Part shown: positions 15,222 to 23,994 of the stretch, piece by piece
Numbering within the stretch: position 1 is the first letter of the stretch
Layout: each line of letters opens with the position of its first letter
Source: Isoptericola sp. BMS4
GTDB lineage: Bacteria; Actinomycetota; Actinomycetes; Actinomycetales; Cellulomonadaceae
Reading direction: 5' to 3'
Assembly: GCF_011634835.1 (NCBI RefSeq)
Contig: NZ_SIRP01000001.1
Location: 248,001 to 312,000, forward strand
DNA: 64,000 bases
Position numbers and translations under genes: made by a program
Notes under the pieces: model-generated
Seen by the model: only the letters and a program-made list of their open reading frames with translations
The model's database searches: none
Told to the model about the DNA's origin: nothing

Positions 15222-18200
15222 ATGCGAGAACGAACGGCTCGACAGCTCCGACCACCCACGGTAAGCGCTTCCCTCCCTTCCTTCGGTCCCGGACGTGCGC
15301 GGCGCGCCCTGGCCGCCGGCGCAGCGAGCGCCGCCCTGGTGGTCCCCCTCCTGCCCCTCGGGGCCACGACGGCGGCCGCCGCGGTGGACGCGCCGACGTC
15401 CGTGCGCGTGGCACGCGCCGTCGACGGCGCGCTGTCGATGCGCTGGAACGAGGTCGAGGGCGCCACCGGGTACGTGCTCAGCCGCAGCGACGCGGTCGAC
15501 GGCGAGTACACCGAGGTGGCGCGCACCGACGAGCGGACCGTCTACGCCACCGACGGCGACGTCGACACCACCGCCGTGCACTACTACCGCGTCCAGGCGA
15601 TCGGTGCGGACGGCGCGCTCTCCACGGCGTCCGCACCCACGGTGAGGGCGCTCGTCGGCGACGGCGTCCCCGCGCCCGAGCTGCCCGACGGCGGGGCGCT
15701 GCGCCTCGACCTCGGCGGCGGTGCCGTGGCGGGCGGGTACCGGGCGCTCGACGCCTCCACCGCCTACACCGCCCAGAACCGGCTCGGGTTCGTGGACCCG
15801 GGCGCCGTCACCACGACGGACCGGGGCGGCGACGACGCGCTGCGCGGCGACCTCGTCACCGTCGGCGACACCGAGCTCGTGATCGACCTGCCGAACGGCG
15901 ACTACACCGTGGACCTCGTGGCCGGCGACCCGGAGGCCGCCACCGACGTCGCGATCACCGCCGAGCGGATGGCGAAGGTCCAGGCCACCCAGAAGCCGGC
16001 GGGCGAGTTCCTCGAGATGACGTTCGACATCGCCCTCGTCGACGGCCAGCTCAACCTCGAGTTCGCCGGCGACGCCGCGAACCTCGCCGGGCTGACGATC
16101 ACGCCGCAGTCGCCGCGCGAGGCGGCCGACACGCCGACGGCGTACATCGCCGGCGACTCGACCGTCCAGACGTACGACCCCTACTGGGCCCCGCAGGCCG
16201 GCTGGGGCCAGATGCTCGAGCGGTTCGTCTCCGACGACGTCACCGTGGACAACCACGCCATCGGCGGCCGCTCCTCGAAGAACTTCATCAGCCAGGGCCG
16301 CCTCGACACCGTGCTGCGCGAGATCCGTCCGGGCGACTACCTGTACGTGCAGTTCGGGCACAACGACGCCAGCTACGGCGTCGACGACCGGTTCGCGGCC
16401 CCCGCCGACTACCGCAACTACCTGCGCACGTTCGTCGAGGGCGCCCGGCAGCGCGGCGCCACCCCGATCCTCGTGACACCCGTGTCGCGGCGCAGCTACG
16501 ACGAGGACGGCCGGGCGAACGTCTCCTTCCCGGAGTACGTGCGGGAGGCGAGCGAGCTCGCCGCCGAGACCGGGACGCCGCTGGTGGACCTCTCCGCCTC
16601 GAGCCGGGCGTACCTCACCGAGATCGGCCCGGAAGAGGCCAAGAGCGTCTTCCTGCACGTGCCCGCCGGCGTCTACCCGAACAGGCCCGACGGCACCACG
16701 GACGACACGCACTTCCAGGAGTACGGCGCCATCCAGATGGCGCGGCTGGTGGCGCTCGACACGGCGGAGCTGGACCTCCCCCTCGCCGACGAGATCGTCG
16801 ACGCCGAGCCGCCCGCCGAGGTCCCGGCCGCACCCGCGGGGGTCGTGGCCGGGGAGGTCTCGGCCTCCGGCGCCACCCTCACGTGGACCGGGTCCGAGGG
16901 CGCGGACATCTACCGCGTGCTCGCGCGGACCACCGGCGCCGGCGACGACGCCTGGGAGCTGGTGACCACGTCCACGATCGGCGTGGCGGGCCTGACCGGG
17001 CTGGCGGAGGGCACGTCGTACGACGTGCGCGTCGTCGCGGTCAACGGCGCCGGCGAGTCGGAACCGTCGGCCACGGTGACGTTCGAGACCAAGGCGCCGA
17101 TCCACAAGTTCGACCTGCAGCTCGCGTCGAACGGCGTCACGAAGGACGGCTACACCCCGTTCGAGGACACCACGCTGTACACCGAGGAGCTCGGCTACGG
17201 CTTCACCTCGGACGCCGGCCCGGGCGGCCGCGACCGTGGCACCGGCGACGGGAAGCTCGACGACCTGCAGCGCGACTTCCTCCTGCCCGGCGAGGACACC
17301 CCGATGCGCGTCGACGTGCCGAACGGCACCTACGCCGTCGAGGTGATCTGGGGCGACCTCATCGGCACCGCCCGGCTGGGCGTGACGGTCGAGGGGACCG
17401 ACTACGGCTCCTCGAACGCCGGCCGCGGGGGCACGTCGAGCAAGGTGATCCAGCCGGTCGTCGTCACCGACGGCACGATCGACATCGTCGCCGAGGGCTG
17501 GTTCAACGGCCTGGAGATCACTCCCCTGCTGTACGCGCCGACCGACCTCGCCGCGGGCGACGTGACGGTCGACGGCAGCGCCGTCGAGGTCCCGCTGTCG
17601 TGGACCGCGGCGCAGGACGTCGCGGGCTACCGCGTGTACCGGCAGGCCGCGGGCGCCGCGGAGCCGACCTCGCTCGGCGACGTCGACGCCTCCGCGACCT
17701 CGTTCGTCGACACGACGGCGGACGTCGGCCTCGAGTACACGTACACGGTCGTCGCCCTGGACGACGCGGGCAACGAGTCGGTGCCGTCCGACGCGGTCGA
17801 GCTGACCACCGTGGACCCGGACGTGCCGACCGCGGCGACGCCGTCGGGCCTGGCCGTGGGCGACGTCGAGAAGAACGCGGTGTCGCTGGGCTGGGAGCCG
17901 GTCGACGGCGCGCTGTTCTACCACGTGTACCGCGAGGACAGGTCGGGCGACCTGGTGCTGCTCGACCGCGCCGCCGGCCCCGAGTACGTCGACACGGACG
18001 TGCTCACGACGGTCGGGTACACGTACGCGGTCGCCTCGGTGAACGCGGGCGGCGTCTCCGCGCTGTCGGGCACCGTCACCTCCGACGCGGCGACGAACCT
18101 GTCGCGGCAGGCCGAGCGGACCGGCCGGCAGCCGGTGGCGGCGCGGTCGTCCGACGGCGTCTACGTCGGCTGGCGCATGCTCGGCGACGACCCGGACGAC

Positions 18201-20261
18201 GTCGCCTTCCACGTCTACCGGGACGGCGAGCGGGTCACGGACGAGCCGCTGACCGGCTCGACGAACTACGTCGACGCCGGCGGCACCGCCGACGCGACGT
18301 ACCGGGTGGCCACCGTCGCCGACGGCATCGAGCACTGGGCCACTGAGTCGTTCGGCGTGTGGGACGGCCAGACGCTCGACATCCCGCTCGACAAGCCCGA
18401 GGACGCGTACACCAAGGACGGCCAGCCGTACTCCTACACCGCGAACGACGCCTCCGTGGCCGACCTCGACGGCGACGGCGAGTACGAGTACGTCGTCAAG
18501 TGGTACCCGACCAACGCGCAGGACAACTCCAAGGCGGGGTACACCGGGAACACGTACCTGGACGCCTACGAGCTGGACGGCACCCGCCTGTGGCGCATCG
18601 ACCTGGGCGTCAACATCCGCTCCGGCGCGCACTACACGCAGTTCCAGGTGTTCGACTACGACGGCGACGGGAAGGCCGAGGTGGCGACGAAGACCGCCGA
18701 CGGCACCACCGACGGCGTCGGGACGGTCATCGGGGACGCGCGGGCCGACTTCCGGCAGTCGAACGGCTACGTGCTCTCCGGCCCGGAGTACCTCACGGTG
18801 TTCGACGCGGAGACCGGCGCCGCGCTCGACACGATCGACTACGTGCCCGCCCGCGGGGACGTCGGGTCGTGGGGCGACACCTACGGCAACCGCGTGGACC
18901 GGTTCCTCGCCGGGACCGCGTACCTGGACGGTGAGCACCCGTCGATGATCTTCAGCCGCGGCTACTACACGCGGATCGTCATCGCCGCCTTCGACTTCGA
19001 CGGCGAGGAGATCCAGCAGCGCTGGGTCTTCGACACCGACGAGGCCGGGGACGAGTACCGCGGCCAGGGTGACCACTCGCTCGCGATCGCGGACGTGGAC
19101 GCCGACCAGAAGGACGAGATCGTCTTCGGCTCGGAGACGATCGACGACGACGGCACGGTGCTCTACAACACCGGGCTCGGGCACGGCGACGCCCAGCACG
19201 TGTCCGACTTCGACCCGTCGCGTCCCGGTCTGGAGGTCTACTCGGCCCACGAGGACATGGGCCGCTCCGGCAACGTCGGGTCGACCTTCCGCGCCGCCGA
19301 GACCGGCGAGGTCCTGTGGTCCACGCCGGCCGAGGTCGACACCGGTCGCGCGGCCATGGGCGACATCGACCCGCGGTACGAGGGTGCCGAGGGCTGGGTC
19401 ATCGGCGGCGACGCCTCCTGGGACTCGCCCGTCGGCATGCTGATGTCGGCCTCCGGCGAGCAGATCGCCGAGGACATCCCGGCGGCGAACTTCACGACGT
19501 TCTGGGACGGCGACCTGCTCACCGAGATCGGCGACCACGACTGGGACGGGGACGCCGGCGTCGGCGTGCCGACCATCGCCAAGTGGGACTGGGAGAACTC
19601 GACCGAGGTCGAGCTCTACCGGGCCGAGGGCACCTTCTCGAACAACTACACCAAGGGCACCCCGTCGCTGCAGGCGGACCTCTTCGGTGACTGGCGCGAG
19701 GAGCTCGTCACCCGCACCGAGGACTCGACCGCGCTGCGGATCGCGACCACGGTGATCCCGACCGAGCACCGCCTGCGGACGCTCATGTCGGACTCCCAGT
19801 ACCGCCTGGCCGTGGCCTGGCAGAACACCGGCTACAACCAGCCCCCGCACACGTCGTACTTCATCGGCGAGGGCATGGAGACGCCGGACGCACCGCGCCT
19901 GGCGTACACCACCGACGCGGCGGACCCGGAGCGGGTGCCCGGCCCGGCGACGGACGCGCCGGACCGCCCCCGCGTGCGGGTGAGCCTTCGTGACCGTGCC
20001 CAGCTCCTGCACGGTAGCGGTGAGGCGACCTTCCGCGTCACCGTGCCCCGGGGCCAGAACGGCCACACCCTCACCGTCCTCCAGGACGGCGAGGTCGTGG
20101 CCGAGCAGGACCTGGTGGACGCGACGCCCCGGCGGCAGCACGCCGAGGTGACCGTCGAGGGCATCGAGCCCGGCCGCCACACGTTCGTCGCGGTCCTGAC
20201 GAACCAGCACGGGTCGACCGAGAGCCGCGACCTGCGGCTCTTGGCCCGCGACCGGGGCTGA
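15222..20261 (+). CDS. Secreted bifunctional rhamnogalacturonan acetylesterase (CE12-like) and lyase (PL11)
   Basis: The 1,679-residue protein starts at the ATG at 15222 behind GAGGTGA. Order: signal peptide (1-54), fibronectin-III-like domain (55-140), a carbohydrate-binding-like domain (160-300), then an SGNH esterase (306-525) with GDST (Ser313), GHND (Asn381) and DDTH (Asp494/His497). Next come fibronectin III (534-625), a second binding-like domain (627-773), two more fibronectin III domains (774-956), a PL11 rhamnogalacturonan lyase (about 957-1575; DLDGDGEYEYVVKWYPTN, DYDGDGKAEVATKTADG) and an Ig-like C-terminus. It would deacetylate and cleave rhamnogalacturonan I outside the cell. 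Combining both activities in one chain is notable. Confidence 0.9.
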   Translation: MRERTARQLRPPTVSASLPSFGPGRARRALAAGAASAALVVPLLPLGATTAAAAVDAPTSVRVARAVDGALSMRWNEVEGATGYVLSRSDAVDGEYTEVARTDERTVYATDGDVDTTAVHYYRVQAIGADGALSTASAPTVRALVGDGVPAPELPDGGALRLDLGGGAVAGGYRALDASTAYTAQNRLGFVDPGAVTTTDRGGDDALRGDLVTVGDTELVIDLPNGDYTVDLVAGDPEAATDVAITAERMAKVQATQKPAGEFLEMTFDIALVDGQLNLEFAGDAANLAGLTITPQSPREAADTPTAYIAGDSTVQTYDPYWAPQAGWGQMLERFVSDDVTVDNHAIGGRSSKNFISQGRLDTVLREIRPGDYLYVQFGHNDASYGVDDRFAAPADYRNYLRTFVEGARQRGATPILVTPVSRRSYDEDGRANVSFPEYVREASELAAETGTPLVDLSASSRAYLTEIGPEEAKSVFLHVPAGVYPNRPDGTTDDTHFQEYGAIQMARLVALDTAELDLPLADEIVDAEPPAEVPAAPAGVVAGEVSASGATLTWTGSEGADIYRVLARTTGAGDDAWELVTTSTIGVAGLTGLAEGTSYDVRVVAVNGAGESEPSATVTFETKAPIHKFDLQLASNGVTKDGYTPFEDTTLYTEELGYGFTSDAGPGGRDRGTGDGKLDDLQRDFLLPGEDTPMRVDVPNGTYAVEVIWGDLIGTARLGVTVEGTDYGSSNAGRGGTSSKVIQPVVVTDGTIDIVAEGWFNGLEITPLLYAPTDLAAGDVTVDGSAVEVPLSWTAAQDVAGYRVYRQAAGAAEPTSLGDVDASATSFVDTTADVGLEYTYTVVALDDAGNESVPSDAVELTTVDPDVPTAATPSGLAVGDVEKNAVSLGWEPVDGALFYHVYREDRSGDLVLLDRAAGPEYVDTDVLTTVGYTYAVASVNAGGVSALSGTVTSDAATNLSRQAERTGRQPVAARSSDGVYVGWRMLGDDPDDVAFHVYRDGERVTDEPLTGSTNYVDAGGTADATYRVATVADGIEHWATESFGVWDGQTLDIPLDKPEDAYTKDGQPYSYTANDASVADLDGDGEYEYVVKWYPTNAQDNSKAGYTGNTYLDAYELDGTRLWRIDLGVNIRSGAHYTQFQVFDYDGDGKAEVATKTADGTTDGVGTVIGDARADFRQSNGYVLSGPEYLTVFDAETGAALDTIDYVPARGDVGSWGDTYGNRVDRFLAGTAYLDGEHPSMIFSRGYYTRIVIAAFDFDGEEIQQRWVFDTDEAGDEYRGQGDHSLAIADVDADQKDEIVFGSETIDDDGTVLYNTGLGHGDAQHVSDFDPSRPGLEVYSAHEDMGRSGNVGSTFRAAETGEVLWSTPAEVDTGRAAMGDIDPRYEGAEGWVIGGDASWDSPVGMLMSASGEQIAEDIPAANFTTFWDGDLLTEIGDHDWDGDAGVGVPTIAKWDWENSTEVELYRAEGTFSNNYTKGTPSLQADLFGDWREELVTRTEDSTALRIATTVIPTEHRLRTLMSDSQYRLAVAWQNTGYNQPPHTSYFIGEGMETPDAPRLAYTTDAADPERVPGPATDAPDRPRVRVSLRDRAQLLHGSGEATFRVTVPRGQNGHTLTVLQDGEVVAEQDLVDATPRRQHAEVTVEGIEPGRHTFVAVLTNQHGSTESRDLRLLARDRG

Positions 20262-20271
20262 GCCCGCAGCA

Positions 20272-20315
20272 CCACGAGCCGGCCGTCTCCCCCACGGGAG
20301 GTGGCCGGCTCGTGG
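20272..20315. terminator. Bidirectional terminator, 13-bp perfect stem
   Basis: CCACGAGCCGGCC at 20272-20284 pairs with GGCCGGCTCGTGG at 20303-20315, with an inner CTCC/GGAG stem. It lies between the convergent pectinase and M60 peptidase genes and starts 10 bases after the pectinase stop. Confidence 0.7.
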
Positions 20316-20327
20316 CGTGCGGACCCG

Positions 20328-21698
20328 CTACGGCGTCTCGACGACGGTGGTCGGGTCGACGGGCGGCGGCGTGAGGCCGGCCTCGGCGATCGCCGCGACG
20401 GCCCCGGCGTCGACCGGGAATCCCCACGCCCTGTAGAACGCGGACAGGTCGTATCCCGCCGTGCGGGAGGTGAGGACGACCATGTTCCGCAGCCGCAGGT
20501 CCGGCGGGTCCGTCCAGTCCCCGGCGTCGGGCCGCTCCTCGCGGGTGAGCCGGTGCAGGTCGGCCCAGAACCCGTCGCCGAACGTCATGCGGAGCTGCTC
20601 GAACATGACCAGCTTCTCGTAGGCGTCGAACGTGTCGAAGAAGTCGACGCCGGCGGAGCCGAGCTTCGGCACCGCGCTCTCCCACGGCGTCAGGCCGGTG
20701 CCGGAGTCCGGGTCGTGCAGCCGCAGCGACTGCCCGTACCGCTCGTGGAACGCCCGGTTGACCGCGAGCGAGTAGATGTTGACGTTGACCTCGGTGAGGC
20801 TGGACGGCTTGTAGTTGATCTGGTGATGCTGGTGCCCGAGCTCGTGGTAGATCCCCCAGCCCCGCATCCGCAGGCCCTCGACGGTGAGCAGGCGGTCCTG
20901 GATCGGTACCGGGAACGACATGTGCCCGTGCGTGGCGTACGCCCCCACGCCGTCGATGGCGCCCGGGAACCCGACGAAGTGGTAGGGGTGCACCAGCCGG
21001 TCGTGCACGGGCGCGGAGCCGTCCATGCCGGACACGACGACGTCCTCGATGTCGACGACGTCCTCGAGCGTCGATATCAGCGCCCCGTGGTCCTCGTCCC
21101 GGAACCTCAGGATCGAGTCCCGCTCGACCGTGACCAGCGAGTGCGGGCCGACCAGCTCGGCGTACGGTGTCGGGCGCGCATCGAGCTGCGCCTGGAACTG
21201 CGGCTCCGTGGTCTTCCCGAGCACGAAGTACGGCATCGGCTCGGCGCTCGCCCCGAGGCTCAGGCGGACGGCGCCCGCGTCGCCGACGACCTTGGCGTAC
21301 ACGACGCCGCCGGCGGGGTCGTTGACAGTGACCGTGCCCTGCTCGAGGGGGTACTCGCGGGGCGTGCGGTACTCGGTGTCCGGGTGCGAGTCCGGCGCGC
21401 CGACCACGATCTTCGCGTCGGGCGCCGTCAGCTCCGTGACCCGCACGTCGAGGTCGACGCCGGGCGGCAGGTAGTAGCCGGTGGTGCGCAGGTCGGACGC
21501 AGACAGCGCGCTGAACGTCCGCTCGATCTCGGTGGTCCGCGCCGAGATCTTCGCCGCGAACCGGAGCGAGCGCGGCTGGGAGGCCGGCGCCGCGAACGCG
21601 GACGCGCCCCCGAGGCCTGCCAGCGCGAGCCCGGCGGCGCCGACGGCGCCGGCCTTGAGGACGGTGCGCCGGCTCGTGGTGTGGTGCTCGACTCTCAT
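20328..21698 (-). CDS. Tat-exported M60 (enhancin-like) metallopeptidase
   Basis: The 456-residue protein has a twin-arginine signal (SRRTVLKAGAVGAAGLALAG, from residue 9). The zinc site HELGH (285-289) is followed by Glu303 in SLTEVNVN, fitting the HExxH-x(n)-E pattern of M60 gluzincins. GIYHELGHQHHQ and the preceding RMRGWG context agree with PF13402. M60 enzymes often cleave O-glycosylated proteins such as mucins. Here, among pectin genes, plant O-glycoproteins are a possible target (inference). It is convergent with the pectinase gene and lies downstream of the beta-helix gene. Confidence 0.85.
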   Translation of the reverse strand: MRVEHHTTSRRTVLKAGAVGAAGLALAGLGGASAFAAPASQPRSLRFAAKISARTTEIERTFSALSASDLRTTGYYLPPGVDLDVRVTELTAPDAKIVVGAPDSHPDTEYRTPREYPLEQGTVTVNDPAGGVVYAKVVGDAGAVRLSLGASAEPMPYFVLGKTTEPQFQAQLDARPTPYAELVGPHSLVTVERDSILRFRDEDHGALISTLEDVVDIEDVVVSGMDGSAPVHDRLVHPYHFVGFPGAIDGVGAYATHGHMSFPVPIQDRLLTVEGLRMRGWGIYHELGHQHHQINYKPSSLTEVNVNIYSLAVNRAFHERYGQSLRLHDPDSGTGLTPWESAVPKLGSAGVDFFDTFDAYEKLVMFEQLRMTFGDGFWADLHRLTREERPDAGDWTDPPDLRLRNMVVLTSRTAGYDLSAFYRAWGFPVDAGAVAAIAEAGLTPPPVDPTTVVETP

Positions 21699-21750
21699 CT
21701 TCCGCTCCCTTGCTGGATGGACTCAGGTCGTGCTCCCCCACGCGGTGGGG

Positions 21751-23994
21751 TCACTCGGTGGGGTCGGTGGGGTGCGCGTGGACGGCCACGGACGCGAGCT
21801 CGACGCCGCCGCCGGCGCGGCGCACGGTCACGGTGCGGCCCGTGGCTCCGACGTCGACATGCGTCGGGCGCCGCACGAGACCGTCGACGCGGACGCTCGC
21901 GGCGACCTCGCCGGCCGCGTCCGCGACCTCGACGACGACGTCGCGCGTCACCATCGACTGCGCGTTCCACAGCTCGACCGAGCCGACGTGGCGGTCCGCG
22001 CCCAGGTCGACGCGCCACCACGAGCCGGGCTCGTCGGCCGTCGCGGTGTCCGTGCCGGTGTCGCGGTCGAGTGCCACGGCCGCCGCGTGGGCGGTGGACC
22101 GGGCGACGACCGCGCCGTCGGACTGGCCCTCGGCGAGGCGCGACAGGTCCTCCGTGGTCCGCGCGACGGTCGCGGCGACCGACGACTGATCCGCCGTGCC
22201 GGCGCGCGCGAGGTCGAGCGCGCCCGCCCAGACGGCGCCCGGCACGTCGTCGTGCCACTCGTCAGGTACGTCCGCGCCGGCGTCGGCGGCGACCGCGAGC
22301 GCCTCGGGTGGAAGCAGGTCGAGCCGGACGTGGTCGCCGTCGGAGCCGGAGCCCTCCCCGCCGAGGGCGGGCGCGTCGGTGTCGGTCCAGTTGCCGCGCG
22401 ACCGGTTCCCGATGCCGTACGCGGCCCAGTTCGACAGCCACTTGTAGCCGACGCGGGTGACGACGTTCTCCTCGACCCGCAGGTGGGACGACTGCTCGTC
22501 GAGGTAGATGCCGTTGCCGTCGCGCTGCGTGCCGCCGTAACCGGACCGGTCGAGGTGGTTGCGGGCGATCACGGTGCCGGGCTGCGCGCCCTGGGTGTAG
22601 ATCGCCCCGCCGTCGTGCATGCCGGTGGCGACGCGCATGACGCGGGTGATGCGGTTGGCCGTGACCCGGTTGTCCCGCAGCACGCTGTCGCGCACCTCGG
22701 GCTGGTTCCAGCCCCAGCCGACGGAGATGCCGGAGTACGGCAGGTCGTCGAGGGTGTTGTGGTCCAGGGTCAGCTCGGCCACGTACCCGGCCCAGATCCC
22801 GACGGCGTCCGTGTACCGGGCTCCGGCGCGGCGCACGACGCAGCGGCTCACGGTGTTGCGTACCGAGGCGCGGTCGGGGCCGGGTCGGGGCTCCGTGTCG
22901 CCGACGTAGACCGCGCCGGAGCCGACGTCCTCGAACCGGGAGCGGGTCAGCACGGTGTCGCTCGTGCCGTGCTCCAGGATCGCGCCCGCTCCGGCCAGGC
23001 GGGTGAAGGTGCAGTCGGCGACGACGACGTGGGCTCCCCCGCGCACCAGCAGCGCGGCGGACGGCTTGGTGTAGTACCGGCCGGCCATCTCCTGCGGCCC
23101 CGTGGCGCCGGTGAGGGTCAGGCCGGCCTGGGCGCCGGCGTACCCCTCGGTGGTGGCCGGCTGCGCGTAGCCGGAGTGGCTGATGGTGAGGCCGTCGAGC
23201 CGCACGTGGTGCGCGCCGTCCAGCACGAGCAGCCGCTCGGTCGCGGGGACCACGGCGTCGGCGTCCGGGCGCTCGCCGGGCCGCGGCAGGTAGGTGATCG
23301 TGCGGTTCTCGGGGTCCCACACGTGGTCGCCGGGGGTGACCAGCAGCTCGATCGCGTTCTCCAGCACGATGCCGCCGGCGAACTGGCGGCCGTCGACCGC
23401 CGTCGTGTCCCAGTAGGGGCCGACGCGCCCGGTGCCGGACGTGACGTTGGTCCAGCACGGCTCGGGGAACGTCATGACGTCGCCCTCGACCCCGGTCACG
23501 GGCAGGTGGAACGCCCGCCAGCGGACCTTCACGACGCAGGTCACGGCGTCCGGGCGGGACCAGCGGTCGATGCCGAACGCCCGGGCGCCGGTGATGCCGT
23601 GCGAGACGGCGCGGCTGACGTCCGCGGGCTGCGGCGCGCTGCGGGCGCGGGGGCTGCGGCGCCCGCCGACGAACAGGTCGGTCGGGGTGACGCCGTCGGG
23701 GACGGTCGCGAGCCACCGGCCGTCGTCGCCCGGGCGCCAGGTGAGCGGCACCCCGCCGGACAGCACGGCGCCGGGCCCGGACCAGGTGACGGTCCGGGTC
23801 GCGTCGCCCGAGTGCTCCGGACCGAGGCGCAGCGGCTCGGCCAGGCGGTACGTCCCCGGGGCGAGGCGCACCTCGACGTCGCGCCCGGGGTGCTCCGCGA
23901 GCGCGGCGGAGAGGCGGTCGGCGGCGTCGGCGAGCGGCTCGTCCGGGCCGGCGGGGAGGACGAGGGGCGTCGTCGCGCCCGTGGCGAGGGTCAT
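21751..23994 (-). CDS. Right-handed beta-helix protein with discoidin-like C-terminal domain
   Basis: The 747-residue protein has no signal peptide and starts at the ATG at 23994, overlapping the DUF2264 stop by four bases. The central part (about 260-570) has parallel beta-helix repeats with Asn ladders (VRDSVLRDNRVTANRITRV, VIARNHLDRSGYGG, LRVEENVVTRVGY). The C-terminal 130 residues resemble an F5/8 type C domain (SWWRVDLGADRHVGSVELWN). Such proteins are usually polysaccharide lyases or glycosidases. The catalytic class is not assigned, and the lack of a signal suggests intracellular action on imported oligomers. Confidence 0.75.
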   Translation of the reverse strand: MTLATGATTPLVLPAGPDEPLADAADRLSAALAEHPGRDVEVRLAPGTYRLAEPLRLGPEHSGDATRTVTWSGPGAVLSGGVPLTWRPGDDGRWLATVPDGVTPTDLFVGGRRSPRARSAPQPADVSRAVSHGITGARAFGIDRWSRPDAVTCVVKVRWRAFHLPVTGVEGDVMTFPEPCWTNVTSGTGRVGPYWDTTAVDGRQFAGGIVLENAIELLVTPGDHVWDPENRTITYLPRPGERPDADAVVPATERLLVLDGAHHVRLDGLTISHSGYAQPATTEGYAGAQAGLTLTGATGPQEMAGRYYTKPSAALLVRGGAHVVVADCTFTRLAGAGAILEHGTSDTVLTRSRFEDVGSGAVYVGDTEPRPGPDRASVRNTVSRCVVRRAGARYTDAVGIWAGYVAELTLDHNTLDDLPYSGISVGWGWNQPEVRDSVLRDNRVTANRITRVMRVATGMHDGGAIYTQGAQPGTVIARNHLDRSGYGGTQRDGNGIYLDEQSSHLRVEENVVTRVGYKWLSNWAAYGIGNRSRGNWTDTDAPALGGEGSGSDGDHVRLDLLPPEALAVAADAGADVPDEWHDDVPGAVWAGALDLARAGTADQSSVAATVARTTEDLSRLAEGQSDGAVVARSTAHAAAVALDRDTGTDTATADEPGSWWRVDLGADRHVGSVELWNAQSMVTRDVVVEVADAAGEVAASVRVDGLVRRPTHVDVGATGRTVTVRRAGGGVELASVAVHAHPTDPTE

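Noticed and set aside
15260-15273. GGTAAGCGCTTCCC, similar to a LacI/CebR operator
   Set aside because: It lies inside the coding region at codons 13-18 of the pectinase gene and is only partly palindromic; the sites at 15097 and 15140 are better placed.
14106-20210. A minus-strand open frame of over 2,000 codons opposite the pectinase gene
   Set aside because: It is the antisense shadow of a GC-rich gene: composition is dominated by Val, Arg, Gly and Asp without any domain, while the plus strand encodes clear CE12 and PL11 domains.
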